A stretch of DNA of 46,523 nt from a virus: the IMG/VR virus record IMGVR_UViG_3300023178_000083, positions 1-46,523 of that record; one strand, 5' to 3'. Shown piece by piece: positions 31,646-39,110 of this stretch (the stretch's first letter is position 1; each line of letters starts with the position of its first letter). The position numbers and the translations under genes are program-made. The notes under the pieces were generated by a model. It worked only from the letters and a program-made list of their open reading frames with translations. It did no database searches and was not told where the DNA came from.

Positions 31646-33087
31646 TGAAATTAACAGAATCACAAGCAAGACGAGCGATACGCAAATGGTTATTTGAGTT
31701 CGCAACAGATTCAGGAGTATCGCACAGAGCGAGTACTGATGACAAGATCGCAGGTAAACTCGGTGATGACCGTGAAGATCAACCAGCGTCGACTATCCCG
31801 CAGGAAATACCTATCATTGCGACATCTCAGATGAGTACGCAATTAACAGTTGACATGCCTCCAATCGAAGATCCCGATTTCATTCCGGGAACAGTACAAG
31901 AACTCGGCCGTAGCGTAGATCTTCTTTCACAGCAAATACCTCACGAAGAGATCGAATGGTTTTATTCTAAAATGCAAGAACTTGCAGATGAAGCTATCGA
32001 AAAAGGAAATGCAGTTGATCTCACTCCTCTAGGTGATTCTACTGACGGGCCTATCGAAGATGTGATCAGACCATCGCAAAAAGCTTCGCAAGAAGCGGCC
32101 GAAGCAACGAACGAATCTTGGAAACGATGGAGTCGGATGTTGTCTAACACATTGAGAGAAGCGAAGAGCAAAAAGGATCCGTTGAATCTTCGAAGAAGAC
32201 AGTTAAGTCGACAGGACATGAGACTATACAGGCCAAACGAAGAAGACGAATGGACATCAATGGCAGATAGCACCGGCGATGGACAAGTGGATCGAGATGG
32301 AATGGCCGCGGCTACAAAAAGAGAACCGGTTGACATGCAAGGCGAGGTCGTGGGAGGAGAGTATCTACCAACACAAGACGAAATGGAAATGATGGCCGAT
32401 GAGCTCGGAATGGAACTCGATGAACTTCCAGGATACGATCCCAGACGACATATCACGCCAGAAGAACGCCAAGCTAATCTTGCCTCGGGTGATTTCGATG
32501 GGGAAGCAAAGCTTCGTGAACTTGTCGCCATGGGTATCTACCCAAGTGTACGAACTCTATCGGGCATGAAAAAGAAAATCTCTGCAGAGATCGATCCACT
32601 CGTACAAATGTGGGCAACAGCTCGTCCAGCATTCGATTGGCTCACTGGATGGTTGGAAGACGATTACCAATTGTCTTGGAATGGTCAACAGATTGCAGGT
32701 CCTGACGTTTATCAGATGGCGTTGGATGCATACCAGAAATTCAACAAGAAGAATCAGGCGAAATTAGATCAATTGGCCGATGCACTCGAGTCAGGCGCAT
32801 TCTATAAAGAGGCTATGGCCGAAATTGTATTAGCTCCCGTTATTCGAAAGTGGGTACAAGAAGTGAAGGCCGGAAACATGGATGTGTCATCGTCTAAGGC
32901 GAGAAACAATTTCACAATGTCTGACTGGATTCTTGAAACTGTGCTTAATTCTGGATTTGGAAAGAGCGGGAATAAACGAAGAGCAGCAAAACTAGACAAT
33001 GCTATGCAAGGCATGGCAGAGTTTAAACAAGCAATGCAAGTTGCGATGACAAACGACCCAATGGAAGAAGAAGGAGCTGACTCATAA
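31645..33087 (+). CDS. Large tagged protein, likely internal virion protein
   Basis: 480 residues from ATG 31645 (another TAATG overlap; not the upstream start at 31606, which extends into the previous gene). Tag MKLTESQARRAIRKWLFE with L-F-E at 16-18. Residues 150-175 hold NESWKRWSRMLSNTLREAK, a variant of the RW motif followed by an L-R-E|A site. The C-terminal 170 residues (MWATARPAFDWLTGWLEDD..., MSDWILETVLNSGFG) are a separate helical domain. No enzyme motif. It is the largest protein carrying the N-terminal tag here. Confidence 0.7.
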   Translation: MKLTESQARRAIRKWLFEFATDSGVSHRASTDDKIAGKLGDDREDQPASTIPQEIPIIATSQMSTQLTVDMPPIEDPDFIPGTVQELGRSVDLLSQQIPHEEIEWFYSKMQELADEAIEKGNAVDLTPLGDSTDGPIEDVIRPSQKASQEAAEATNESWKRWSRMLSNTLREAKSKKDPLNLRRRQLSRQDMRLYRPNEEDEWTSMADSTGDGQVDRDGMAAATKREPVDMQGEVVGGEYLPTQDEMEMMADELGMELDELPGYDPRRHITPEERQANLASGDFDGEAKLRELVAMGIYPSVRTLSGMKKKISAEIDPLVQMWATARPAFDWLTGWLEDDYQLSWNGQQIAGPDVYQMALDAYQKFNKKNQAKLDQLADALESGAFYKEAMAEIVLAPVIRKWVQEVKAGNMDVSSSKARNNFTMSDWILETVLNSGFGKSGNKRRAAKLDNAMQGMAEFKQAMQVAMTNDPMEEEGADS

Positions 33088-33437
33088 TGTGGAAATTGGC
33101 TGACCTAATTGGTGATTACGTAGAACAAGAGCCGGTTCAAGGGCATATCAACACAAGAGATGTTCCTATCCCGACTCCTGCGAAATTAGATTGGAATTAC
33201 CAAAATGATCCGAGAAGATTATCGAAGATGTTCAAGTTTTCAGATGAAACAAAGTTTAATTCTTTTATCATGGATTTGCTCGAGCATCAAGCAGAAACTT
33301 CACATCACGGACGAATCACGATACAATGGCCACAGATTAAAATCGAAGTTTGGACTCATTCACTGAACGACGTCACAGAGATTGATGTCGAATGGGCGAT
33401 CGCTGTAAACGAGATCTACGAGGGCTATCATGGCTGA
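33087..33437 (+). CDS. Pterin-4a-carbinolamine dehydratase-like protein
   Basis: 116 residues. Residues 45-112 resemble the PCD/DCoH fold: F-x-F..., then ETSHHGRITIQW with His73-His74, IEVWTHSLNDVTEID with His91, and AIAVNEIY. The His pair and third His are 17-18 residues apart, as in human DCoH (61/62 and 79). The usual Pro after HH is Gly. PCD recycles oxidised pterins or acts as a dimerisation cofactor. It is surprising among candidate virion proteins; it could serve folate/pterin use or be only a structural reuse of the fold. Confidence 0.6.
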   Translation: MWKLADLIGDYVEQEPVQGHINTRDVPIPTPAKLDWNYQNDPRRLSKMFKFSDETKFNSFIMDLLEHQAETSHHGRITIQWPQIKIEVWTHSLNDVTEIDVEWAIAVNEIYEGYHG

Positions 33438-33750
33438 GAATAATTGGATGGCGTCAGAAGGTCTTGATTTCGATATGAGCGTTCTAGGTATCAAATCAGA
33501 AAATAAAATGTATGTAGTTTGGGGCGATTTCAAAGGAGACTTTGTTTCTTATAGTTCTAAAGATAAGAAGCTTCAATTCTCTTTGTCTGAGTCGATTGGG
33601 TTATTCACGAACCTCACGACAGCCCCGAACACGGCACAGATAGTTTCTGGAGAAGAAGTGTATACAATTGACTGGGTATCGTATAATTATGTGGTGACTA
33701 ACATTGGTGGTGGCCACGTGACTCTTACGGTTCAGGAGAAAGAAGTATGA
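33430..33750 (+). CDS. Small beta-rich protein, unknown
   Basis: 106 residues, overlapping the preceding gene by eight bases and the next by four. The sequence (KMYVVWGDFKGDFVSYSSKD, YVVTNIGGGHVTLTVQEKEV) has repeated strand patterns. No family recognised. Confidence 0.65.
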   Translation: MAENNWMASEGLDFDMSVLGIKSENKMYVVWGDFKGDFVSYSSKDKKLQFSLSESIGLFTNLTTAPNTAQIVSGEEVYTIDWVSYNYVVTNIGGGHVTLTVQEKEV

Positions 33751-34364
33751 AAAAGAAAAAATTACTCGGTTTCGATTTAGACGAACTTTTGAATGAATCA
33801 TTAGCCCATCTATTCGAAGTTTCAACTGATGAATCAACAGCGAATATGAAAGAGAAATTGGCTCAAGAAGAAGCAAAGGCAAAGGCGAAACAACGAAAGA
33901 AAGTTTATTCTAAGAAAAAAGAAGACAATGCTGGTGACGAAGGAGCAGAAGCTCCGACTAAACCAGTCAAGGTGAAACAAGAAAAACTTCCCGACATCAA
34001 TGCCCAGGCAATCGCAGATAAACTAAATGCGATTCGAGCAGGAAAATCTTTAAAAGACAAAGATACGATGTCTTCCCTTAAGGCCTACTTCGAGAAATTA
34101 AATGGACCGGAAAGAATCGCACTGTTCGCATTTCTTGCAGGGCTAGAAAAAGTTCTAGGTGATGGTTCTAAAGATGTGAAGACGCCACACTCGAAACCAT
34201 TTAACATTGATATGGATCAGGAAAAACCAACAGAGAAAAAAGTGCAGCCTGCAGGTACTAAAGATCCTTCTCTTAACGACGCTGGTGAAACTCCCATCGT
34301 GGTAGGAGAATCTGCGAACAAATCAAACATACTTAAAGTTATCAAATTAAATAGGAGATTGTGA
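33747..34364 (+). CDS. Lys/Glu-rich protein, possible core protein
   Basis: 205 residues; CAGGAGAAAGAAGT precedes the ATG. The leader MKKKKLLGFDLDELLNESL carries L-N-E|S, and L-F-E|V follows, both (I/L)-x-E sites. A Lys/Ala/Glu-rich stretch (EEAKAKAKQRKKVYSKKKED) and a compact domain (MSSLKAYFEKLNGPERIALF) follow. Probably disordered at both ends. No family recognised. Confidence 0.62.
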   Translation: MKKKKLLGFDLDELLNESLAHLFEVSTDESTANMKEKLAQEEAKAKAKQRKKVYSKKKEDNAGDEGAEAPTKPVKVKQEKLPDINAQAIADKLNAIRAGKSLKDKDTMSSLKAYFEKLNGPERIALFAFLAGLEKVLGDGSKDVKTPHSKPFNIDMDQEKPTEKKVQPAGTKDPSLNDAGETPIVVGESANKSNILKVIKLNRRL

Positions 34365-35596
34365 TGGCAAGAAATATTAGAATAAACGAATTGAAATCAT
34401 TGGTCAAGTCTACGATCAATGAGATCAAATCAGAAACAGTTAGAATGCACGAAACCAAGATGTCTTCTAAAGAAAGAAAAAAAGTAATTGACCGACTGGT
34501 TTCCGAAACTGTAAAAGCTGTTCTTTTAGAAGCTGAAATCGAAGGTGACGATGCAGAAACGGGTGCTAATTTTGATCCAAGCGATCAGAAAAACCACCCT
34601 TACGACAGATTTTTAGCAAATCTTTTCGGCCCAGGATTGGACGATGCTGGCGCACAGATTGACCTAACCAATGCGAAAAATGTTATCAAACAATTCGTGA
34701 AGAAGATGGTTCCAGAAGAAGACGCTGGTGGCGGGCAACCTTTTGGGGCACTTGTCACAGGCGGCGATGGTTCTGCCGAAGATAAACAAATCACTTTGAA
34801 AGAAGATTCTCCAGCTGGTGCTGCGTCTGGGTTAAAACCTTCACAATTGGAAGTATTCTTGCCACAATCCATCGATGGATACCTTACGAGAGGCGTGGAT
34901 TTCACAAAAGACATCATGAATGGAGCGTACGATTCGAAAAATTCTATCTTCTTCTCAGAAGACGGATACATCATCGATGGCCATCACAGATGTTCTTCAA
35001 TCAATGGTCTTAATCCTGCATGTACAGTTAAAGGTATCATGATGACCGCGAAGATCGAAACTTGCCTCAAGCTGTTGAACTTGATCCTTGAAGCTTACGA
35101 AAACGGTTCGGCAAAGGTTGCAAGTGGTGACGCAGCCAAATCGATCTGGAACAATGCTCCAACTCCTGAATCGGTGAAAGCGACTCTTTTAGAAGTGACT
35201 CAACGAGAAGGAAAATATCCTCCTCACCCTCCTTGGTCTGCAAAAGAAAACGACGGTGATCCTGAGAAAGCACTTCAAGTGTTTGTCAATGCTATGGGCG
35301 ATTTGGGTCACGAATCCGCTGGTGACGTTGATAAATTTTGTGAATCTGTCGCGACCAAATATTCACAATGGGCCAAACCCGAAGGTAAATTTGGAAAACG
35401 AGATCAGATGCCCCAGCTGGAAGACGAATGGACCGATGATTCCAATGTCCCAGAGAGTGAAAGAACTCTTAAGTATTCAGAATTTATCAAAGGCGGACTT
35501 GAAGGGGGTGAATTCGATTATGCACGAGCTCACAATTATAACGAATCTGTCGATCTTAAAAGATGGGAAAAACTAGCTGGTATTCTCAAGGACTAA
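34364..35596 (+). CDS. ParB/sulfiredoxin-like domain protein with the C-terminal LAG motif
   Basis: 410 residues; ATG 34364 is chosen over GTG 34361 for spacing to AGGAG and overlaps the previous stop. A basic helical leader (NELKSLVKSTINEIKSE) leads to AVLLEAEIEGDD with an L-L-E|A site. Residues 165-225 resemble a ParB/Srx fold: QLEVFLPQSIDGYL, IFFSEDGYIIDGHHRCSSI with DGHHR at about 205-209, the nucleotide-binding signature of that fold. The C-terminus is NESVDLKRWEKLAGILKD. Possible roles are a packaged NTPase or nuclease, or assembly; unproven. Confidence 0.68.
   Translation: MARNIRINELKSLVKSTINEIKSETVRMHETKMSSKERKKVIDRLVSETVKAVLLEAEIEGDDAETGANFDPSDQKNHPYDRFLANLFGPGLDDAGAQIDLTNAKNVIKQFVKKMVPEEDAGGGQPFGALVTGGDGSAEDKQITLKEDSPAGAASGLKPSQLEVFLPQSIDGYLTRGVDFTKDIMNGAYDSKNSIFFSEDGYIIDGHHRCSSINGLNPACTVKGIMMTAKIETCLKLLNLILEAYENGSAKVASGDAAKSIWNNAPTPESVKATLLEVTQREGKYPPHPPWSAKENDGDPEKALQVFVNAMGDLGHESAGDVDKFCESVATKYSQWAKPEGKFGKRDQMPQLEDEWTDDSNVPESERTLKYSEFIKGGLEGGEFDYARAHNYNESVDLKRWEKLAGILKD
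35540..35593 (+). repeat. C-terminal RW-LAG motif, copy 2
   Basis: Encodes NESVDLKRWEKLAGILKD just before the stop. Confidence 0.7.
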
Positions 35597-35599
35597 AGT

Positions 35600-36436
35600 A
35601 TGGCCGAATCTGCAGCCAAAGCCAGTTTTCGAAACAAGCTAGAAAATAGTGGATACGTTCCAACCGAAAACTACCGAAACTCAAAGGAAGATGTCAAGAA
35701 GAAAGGCAACAAGGGTACAATAAACCCGCTTTCCACGACATCTCCTGTTATCTCTCATTATCAAGATGACATAGAGGGTCGTAGGAAAATAAAGCGTGCT
35801 TGGCGAGAAACTTACGAATCAGAAGGAAGCCGTTGGGTGGGTTCAGTTTCGAAGGTCTTCTGGCTCGGGTGGGCACAAGATATTGATTATGAAATGCTTC
35901 CCGTCGAAGTAGACGAATTCTTAGAACGATCTTCTGGAACGAACGGTGATGAATTTTCCTGTGTTGGATATCCCGGTGGAGTAGGATTTGTTGATGGTTA
36001 TTCACTAGCTTTCGGTTTTGTAGTTGAAGGAGAGCCCACTTATGCTGTGTCCTCTGACGCGTGGTCACAGGAAGGATGGAGGATCCATCAGCGTGTAAGA
36101 GATTGGTATGCATCTGTTGGTGCCACAGGAGTTCCAAGAAGACCGATGTCATTATCCATTGATGACCTCGTTAATCACGTTGTCTTCACCCAAGAGGACA
36201 CCGTGGATGGAGTCATCGGAGAAGTTATCATTGATCATTGGTCAGTCACTGGGATTGTTGTAAATGATCGAGTCATTCGATCTGTTTTAGACATCGATGA
36301 AGAATTCAACAAAGAAGCTCTCGATTGGCTCGCAAACCTTGAGACAATCTATTCTAACTTGGACATCATTCGGATTGGCAAAGTCAACGATTCCATCGAC
36401 TTAAGTCGATGGCAAGTTTTGGCAGGATTAAAATAG
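35600..36436 (+). CDS. Unknown protein with the C-terminal LAG motif
   Basis: 278 residues beginning three bases after the preceding stop. A basic, disordered N-terminus (KGNKGTINPLSTTSP) leads to an alpha/beta domain (WVGSVSKVFWLGWAQDID, EVIIDHWSVTGIVVNDRVI). It ends VNDSIDLSRWQVLAGLK, the third copy of the LAG motif. No family recognised; I group it with the virion-core candidates. Confidence 0.68.
   Translation: MAESAAKASFRNKLENSGYVPTENYRNSKEDVKKKGNKGTINPLSTTSPVISHYQDDIEGRRKIKRAWRETYESEGSRWVGSVSKVFWLGWAQDIDYEMLPVEVDEFLERSSGTNGDEFSCVGYPGGVGFVDGYSLAFGFVVEGEPTYAVSSDAWSQEGWRIHQRVRDWYASVGATGVPRRPMSLSIDDLVNHVVFTQEDTVDGVIGEVIIDHWSVTGIVVNDRVIRSVLDIDEEFNKEALDWLANLETIYSNLDIIRIGKVNDSIDLSRWQVLAGLK
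36383..36433 (+). repeat. C-terminal RW-LAG motif, copy 3
   Basis: Encodes VNDSIDLSRWQVLAGLK at the extreme C-terminus. Confidence 0.65.
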
Positions 36437-36454
36437 CAACAATTTGTGCACGTC

Positions 36455-36486
36455 TGTACAAATTCTCCTGTGAATGAATTAAATTA
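36455..36486 (+). promoter_or_regulatory. TGTACAAA-class promoter/operator, copy 2
   Basis: GTGCACGTC precedes TGTACAAA (36455-36462); 13 bases later GAATTAAATTA (36476-36486). Confidence 0.65.
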
Positions 36487-36515
36487 TTAGTGTAACTAAT
36501 AATCATTCACAGGAG
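36465..36515 (+). promoter_or_regulatory. Long inverted repeat that can mask the ribosome binding site
   Basis: CTCCTGTGAATG (36465-36476) is the exact reverse complement of CATTCACAGGAG (36504-36515), which holds the ribosome binding site for the ATG at 36522. Inner arms ATTATTAG and CTAATAAT flank TGTAA. Confidence 0.7.
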
Positions 36516-36521
36516 TTTTTT

Positions 36522-37709
36522 ATGGGCGGTGCTCAAAAATCAATGCTACATCCTTACGAGGATCACACTACAACATTCGGTGAACTCATCGGGTTCGCTA
36601 AAACATTCGCACGAGGTGGTACTTTCAACGAGAAAGTCGATGGTTGCAACCTCACATGGCGATTCAGAGATGACACATTCTATCTCGCACGCAACTACGA
36701 ACACTTTCGTTCAGGTGGCCAATCTGTCGAAGACTATCGTGCATACTTAAAAGGCCATCCTGCAGAAGCACAGTTCACTCGTGCACTCGACAGGCTCGAA
36801 CGCATGCGTAATGTCCTCAAAGCTACTCAGTTCTTTGACGACTATGACGACGGTGTATGGGCCAACATGGAAGTGATCGATCAGAAAGCACCACAAATGC
36901 TACGATATGATATAGATTGTTTTGTTATTCACAACCTATGTAGATTCGTTGAGAAGCCAAAGCCACACACTGAGATTGTGAAACCCACGTCTATGAGTTT
37001 AAATCGATTCTCATCGATTCTGTGCCTATCAGGCGTTCGAGTTCTTCACGCTCCTACTGTTACGATAGATCCGATGCATAAGACACACTTCTACCATTTT
37101 CGTGACTACATCATGTCTTGCATGAACTTCTACAATCTTGGACTCGAATCATCCCTACAAGATTACATCTACGCACACATCGTGGACATCTTCGAGCCAG
37201 AGAGTGTGTCAGAAGAACATGCGCAGATGATCGCTGAAAACGTCACAGGCAAAGGCAAGCATGACATACGCAAGATCCGCGAAGGATACGATACAGGTAC
37301 GCAAGAGCTTATCAACAAGATTGGTCTATCGTCCAATAGAATCAAAACGATTAATGGTGCGTTGGAACCGATCAAAGGCGCATGGCTATCTTTCGGTGCG
37401 AGAAGGCTCGAAGGTATTAAGTCCTCTCTTATCAACGATGCAGAAGCAGCAATCGAAAGGCTCGATGACATTATAGATTTCAATATAGACGTTGTCAACG
37501 AACGAAGATTGGAAAAGCCTACAATCTACAATGGTTTTCACGATCAACTCGAAAAGTTTGTATCATACAATACAGAGCCTCAAATTATCGAAGGCTTCGT
37601 ATTCGAGACCGATAGATACATCGTCAAGCTCACCGGTGCATTCCAAGCGTTAAACCGAGTATGCGGCACTGCAAGATACCAATTTGGCGAGTTATTCGAA
37701 GAAGAGTAG
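36522..37709 (+). CDS. RNA/DNA ligase-like nucleotidyltransferase
   Basis: 395 residues of the covalent nucleotidyltransferase superfamily. Motif I is NEKVDGCNLTW with Lys38 as the expected AMP acceptor (KxDG), VWANMEVID is the motif III region, EGFVFETD is motif IV (EGxV) and YIVKLTG is motif V. Ligases of this kind seal nicks or repair cut tRNA/RNA; which substrate is used cannot be read. The middle 170 residues are unassigned. Its leader carries the masking inverted repeat, so it may be timed to a particular stage. Confidence 0.72.
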   Translation: MGGAQKSMLHPYEDHTTTFGELIGFAKTFARGGTFNEKVDGCNLTWRFRDDTFYLARNYEHFRSGGQSVEDYRAYLKGHPAEAQFTRALDRLERMRNVLKATQFFDDYDDGVWANMEVIDQKAPQMLRYDIDCFVIHNLCRFVEKPKPHTEIVKPTSMSLNRFSSILCLSGVRVLHAPTVTIDPMHKTHFYHFRDYIMSCMNFYNLGLESSLQDYIYAHIVDIFEPESVSEEHAQMIAENVTGKGKHDIRKIREGYDTGTQELINKIGLSSNRIKTINGALEPIKGAWLSFGARRLEGIKSSLINDAEAAIERLDDIIDFNIDVVNERRLEKPTIYNGFHDQLEKFVSYNTEPQIIEGFVFETDRYIVKLTGAFQALNRVCGTARYQFGELFEEE

Positions 37710-37734
37710 ACATTTTCATCCTTCTTAGTATAAT
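37707..37734 (+). promoter_or_regulatory. Promoter before the tagged pair
   Basis: TAGACA (37707-37712), 16 bp, TATAAT (37729-37734). Confidence 0.45.
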
Positions 37735-37738
37735 TAAG

Positions 37739-37775
37739 GCCGTGGGATATGGCAGAGTCTGTGCCCACGGCTTAT
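37739..37775 (+). terminator. Hairpin after the ligase-like gene
   Basis: GCCGTGGG (37739-37746) pairs with CCCACGGC (37764-37771), then TTATT. It begins five bases after a TATAAT box, so mRNA from that promoter would start inside the left arm. Confidence 0.5.
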
Positions 37776-37795
37776 TCATTTAAGGAGAAAATAAA

Positions 37796-37876
37796 ATGAG
37801 ACTTACAAAACGACAATTGAAGCGAATCATTCGTGAAGAGTATTCCCGACTAAAGAGACGGGGACTCCTTCGTGAA
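37796..37876 (+). repeat. Long-form tag, copy 2
   Basis: Codons 1-27; same first 24 residues as copies 1 and 3 but with many synonymous differences. Confidence 0.8.
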
Positions 37877-38173
37877 GATGATATGTCACAAATGGTAGAT
37901 GACATGAGACTAGCTGGTATGAAACTTCCTATTGACCAAGAACCAGAGATTATCGGTTATCTCGAAGGTTTGATTGGTGCTGATCCTACAGAGATCAGAA
38001 AGGCAGGATATTCCATTGATGAATCAGAATTAGGAGAGGCACGAGCGTGGTTAGCGGCGAACCCTGACCCTGATTTGGAAGATGTTTTGATGCAATTGGG
38101 CCAATCATACATGCAGCAAATGAACTTAGAGTCCCGTCGAAGACGTAGAACACTTTCTAATCGCAGATACTAA
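37796..38173 (+). CDS. Tagged small protein (long-form tag)
   Basis: 125 residues after AAGGAGAAAATAAA. Long-form tag, with L-R-E at residues 25-27 before Asp28. The mature part is acidic and helical (DDMSQMVDDMRLAGMKLP) and ends in an Arg-rich tail (ESRRRRRTLSNRRY). No family recognised. The next gene has the same leader, so the pair probably arose by duplication. Confidence 0.78.
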   Translation: MRLTKRQLKRIIREEYSRLKRRGLLREDDMSQMVDDMRLAGMKLPIDQEPEIIGYLEGLIGADPTEIRKAGYSIDESELGEARAWLAANPDPDLEDVLMQLGQSYMQQMNLESRRRRRTLSNRRY

Positions 38174-38185
38174 GGAGAAAATAAA

Positions 38186-38266
38186 ATGAGACTTACAAAA
38201 AGACAATTAAAAAGAATTATTCGAGAAGAATACTCACGCTTGAAGCGCAGAGGATTAATCAAAGAA
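38186..38266 (+). repeat. Long-form tag, copy 3
   Basis: Codons 1-27; see copies 1 and 2. Confidence 0.8.
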
Positions 38267-38494
38267 TCTATGGCTGATGAAATCGAAGATTACATCGAGC
38301 AAGTTTCTGAATCACTTTACCACGGTGACGAAATGTCCTATATGGAGTTAGAAGATGAGCTCTCGTCGATCATGCCAAACTTTGACTCAGGCTTGTTAGG
38401 AAATGCTATCGACATTATGGTTCAAAGAGGTCAAATCGAAGCACGAACAGGTCGAGATGGACTTGGTGTTTTCATGATGCCATTCTCTGAGTAA
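38186..38494 (+). CDS. Tagged small protein (long-form tag)
   Basis: 102 residues after TAAGGAGAAAATAAA. Long-form tag ending I-K-E at 25-27 before Ser28. The mature part is acidic and ends in a winged-helix-like run (ELEDELSSIMPNFDSGLLG, NAIDIMVQRGQIEARTGRDG, LGVFM), which could bind DNA. The gene converges on the minus-strand NMNAT-like gene with a one-base gap. Confidence 0.78.
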   Translation: MRLTKRQLKRIIREEYSRLKRRGLIKESMADEIEDYIEQVSESLYHGDEMSYMELEDELSSIMPNFDSGLLGNAIDIMVQRGQIEARTGRDGLGVFMMPFSE

Positions 38495-38495
38495 T

Positions 38496-39017
38496 TCAAC
38501 TCATCAACATTTGAAGATAAGACTTCGCATGAGGTTTTAGAAACGCAGGCAGGTAGGACTTGAAAAGATTCAGGTCTCCTGCCTGTATACTATTTCGTAC
38601 CCATTCGCCTTTAGCATGCACAACATCACGAGTAAACGATTCTGGTTCGGTCTCCGCGACGTTGATCGCATTCAAGTTTGGAAAGTATTGTAGCATACGT
38701 GCGTTGGATAATCGTGCGATGTCTTCGGTACCACCGTATATTCTGTACAATATCGATGGGTCACCATTCCATTCGAGATATTCGTAGACTGAGCCAACGG
38801 GTGATCTAACTGCGATTACTTCGACATTGCCATCGAGCGCAGGAACAATGATTTCTTGCCATGCTTTGTACATGTTATCGCCTTTGATGATACCTCTGTC
38901 TTTTGTGGATGTAAAGACAAGGACTTTGTCGCACTCTTCTAGTGCTTTCTGAATAAGATGGTTGTGTCCAGCGTGGAAAGGCTTCATTGCGCCTGGGACG
39001 AAACCGATTGTGTGCAT
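38496..39017 (-). CDS. NMN adenylyltransferase-like nucleotidyltransferase
   Basis: The only convincing minus-strand gene in the window. 173 residues from the ATG at 39017, which has TAGGAG at a normal distance; the ATG at 39032 would leave that site inside the gene. The N-terminus IGFVPGAMKPFHAGHNHLI has the HxGH motif of NMNAT/cytidylyltransferases, followed by VLVFTSTKDRG. The C-terminal ISTxxR-like region reads GEWVRNSIQAGD. It could rebuild NAD from NMN in infected cells, supporting the NAD-using epimerase or countering NAD depletion, but other transferase substrates are possible. Confidence 0.75.
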   Translation of the reverse strand: MHTIGFVPGAMKPFHAGHNHLIQKALEECDKVLVFTSTKDRGIIKGDNMYKAWQEIIVPALDGNVEVIAVRSPVGSVYEYLEWNGDPSILYRIYGGTEDIARLSNARMLQYFPNLNAINVAETEPESFTRDVVHAKGEWVRNSIQAGDLNLFKSYLPAFLKPHAKSYLQMLMS

Positions 39018-39047
39018 ATTTACTCCTATCATATAAGTTGTGTGTAT

Positions 39048-39082
39048 GTATAATGTAATAACTTCAAATAATTATTTGTACA
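39048..39082 (-). promoter_or_regulatory. TGTACAAA-class promoter/operator on the minus strand, copy 3
   Basis: Read on the minus strand: GCATGCT, TGTACAAA (39082-39075), 13 bases, TTATTACATTATAC (39061-39048). It faces the NMNAT-like gene. The match in parts and spacing to the plus-strand copies supports a shared regulator. Confidence 0.65.
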
Positions 39083-39110
39083 AGCATGCTGAAATTAGGG
39101 AGAATTAATT

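Noticed and set aside
31962-32531. A 189-codon minus-strand frame, very Ser-rich.
   Set aside because: Antisense shadow of Glu/Asp/Arg codons in the large tagged protein at 31645.
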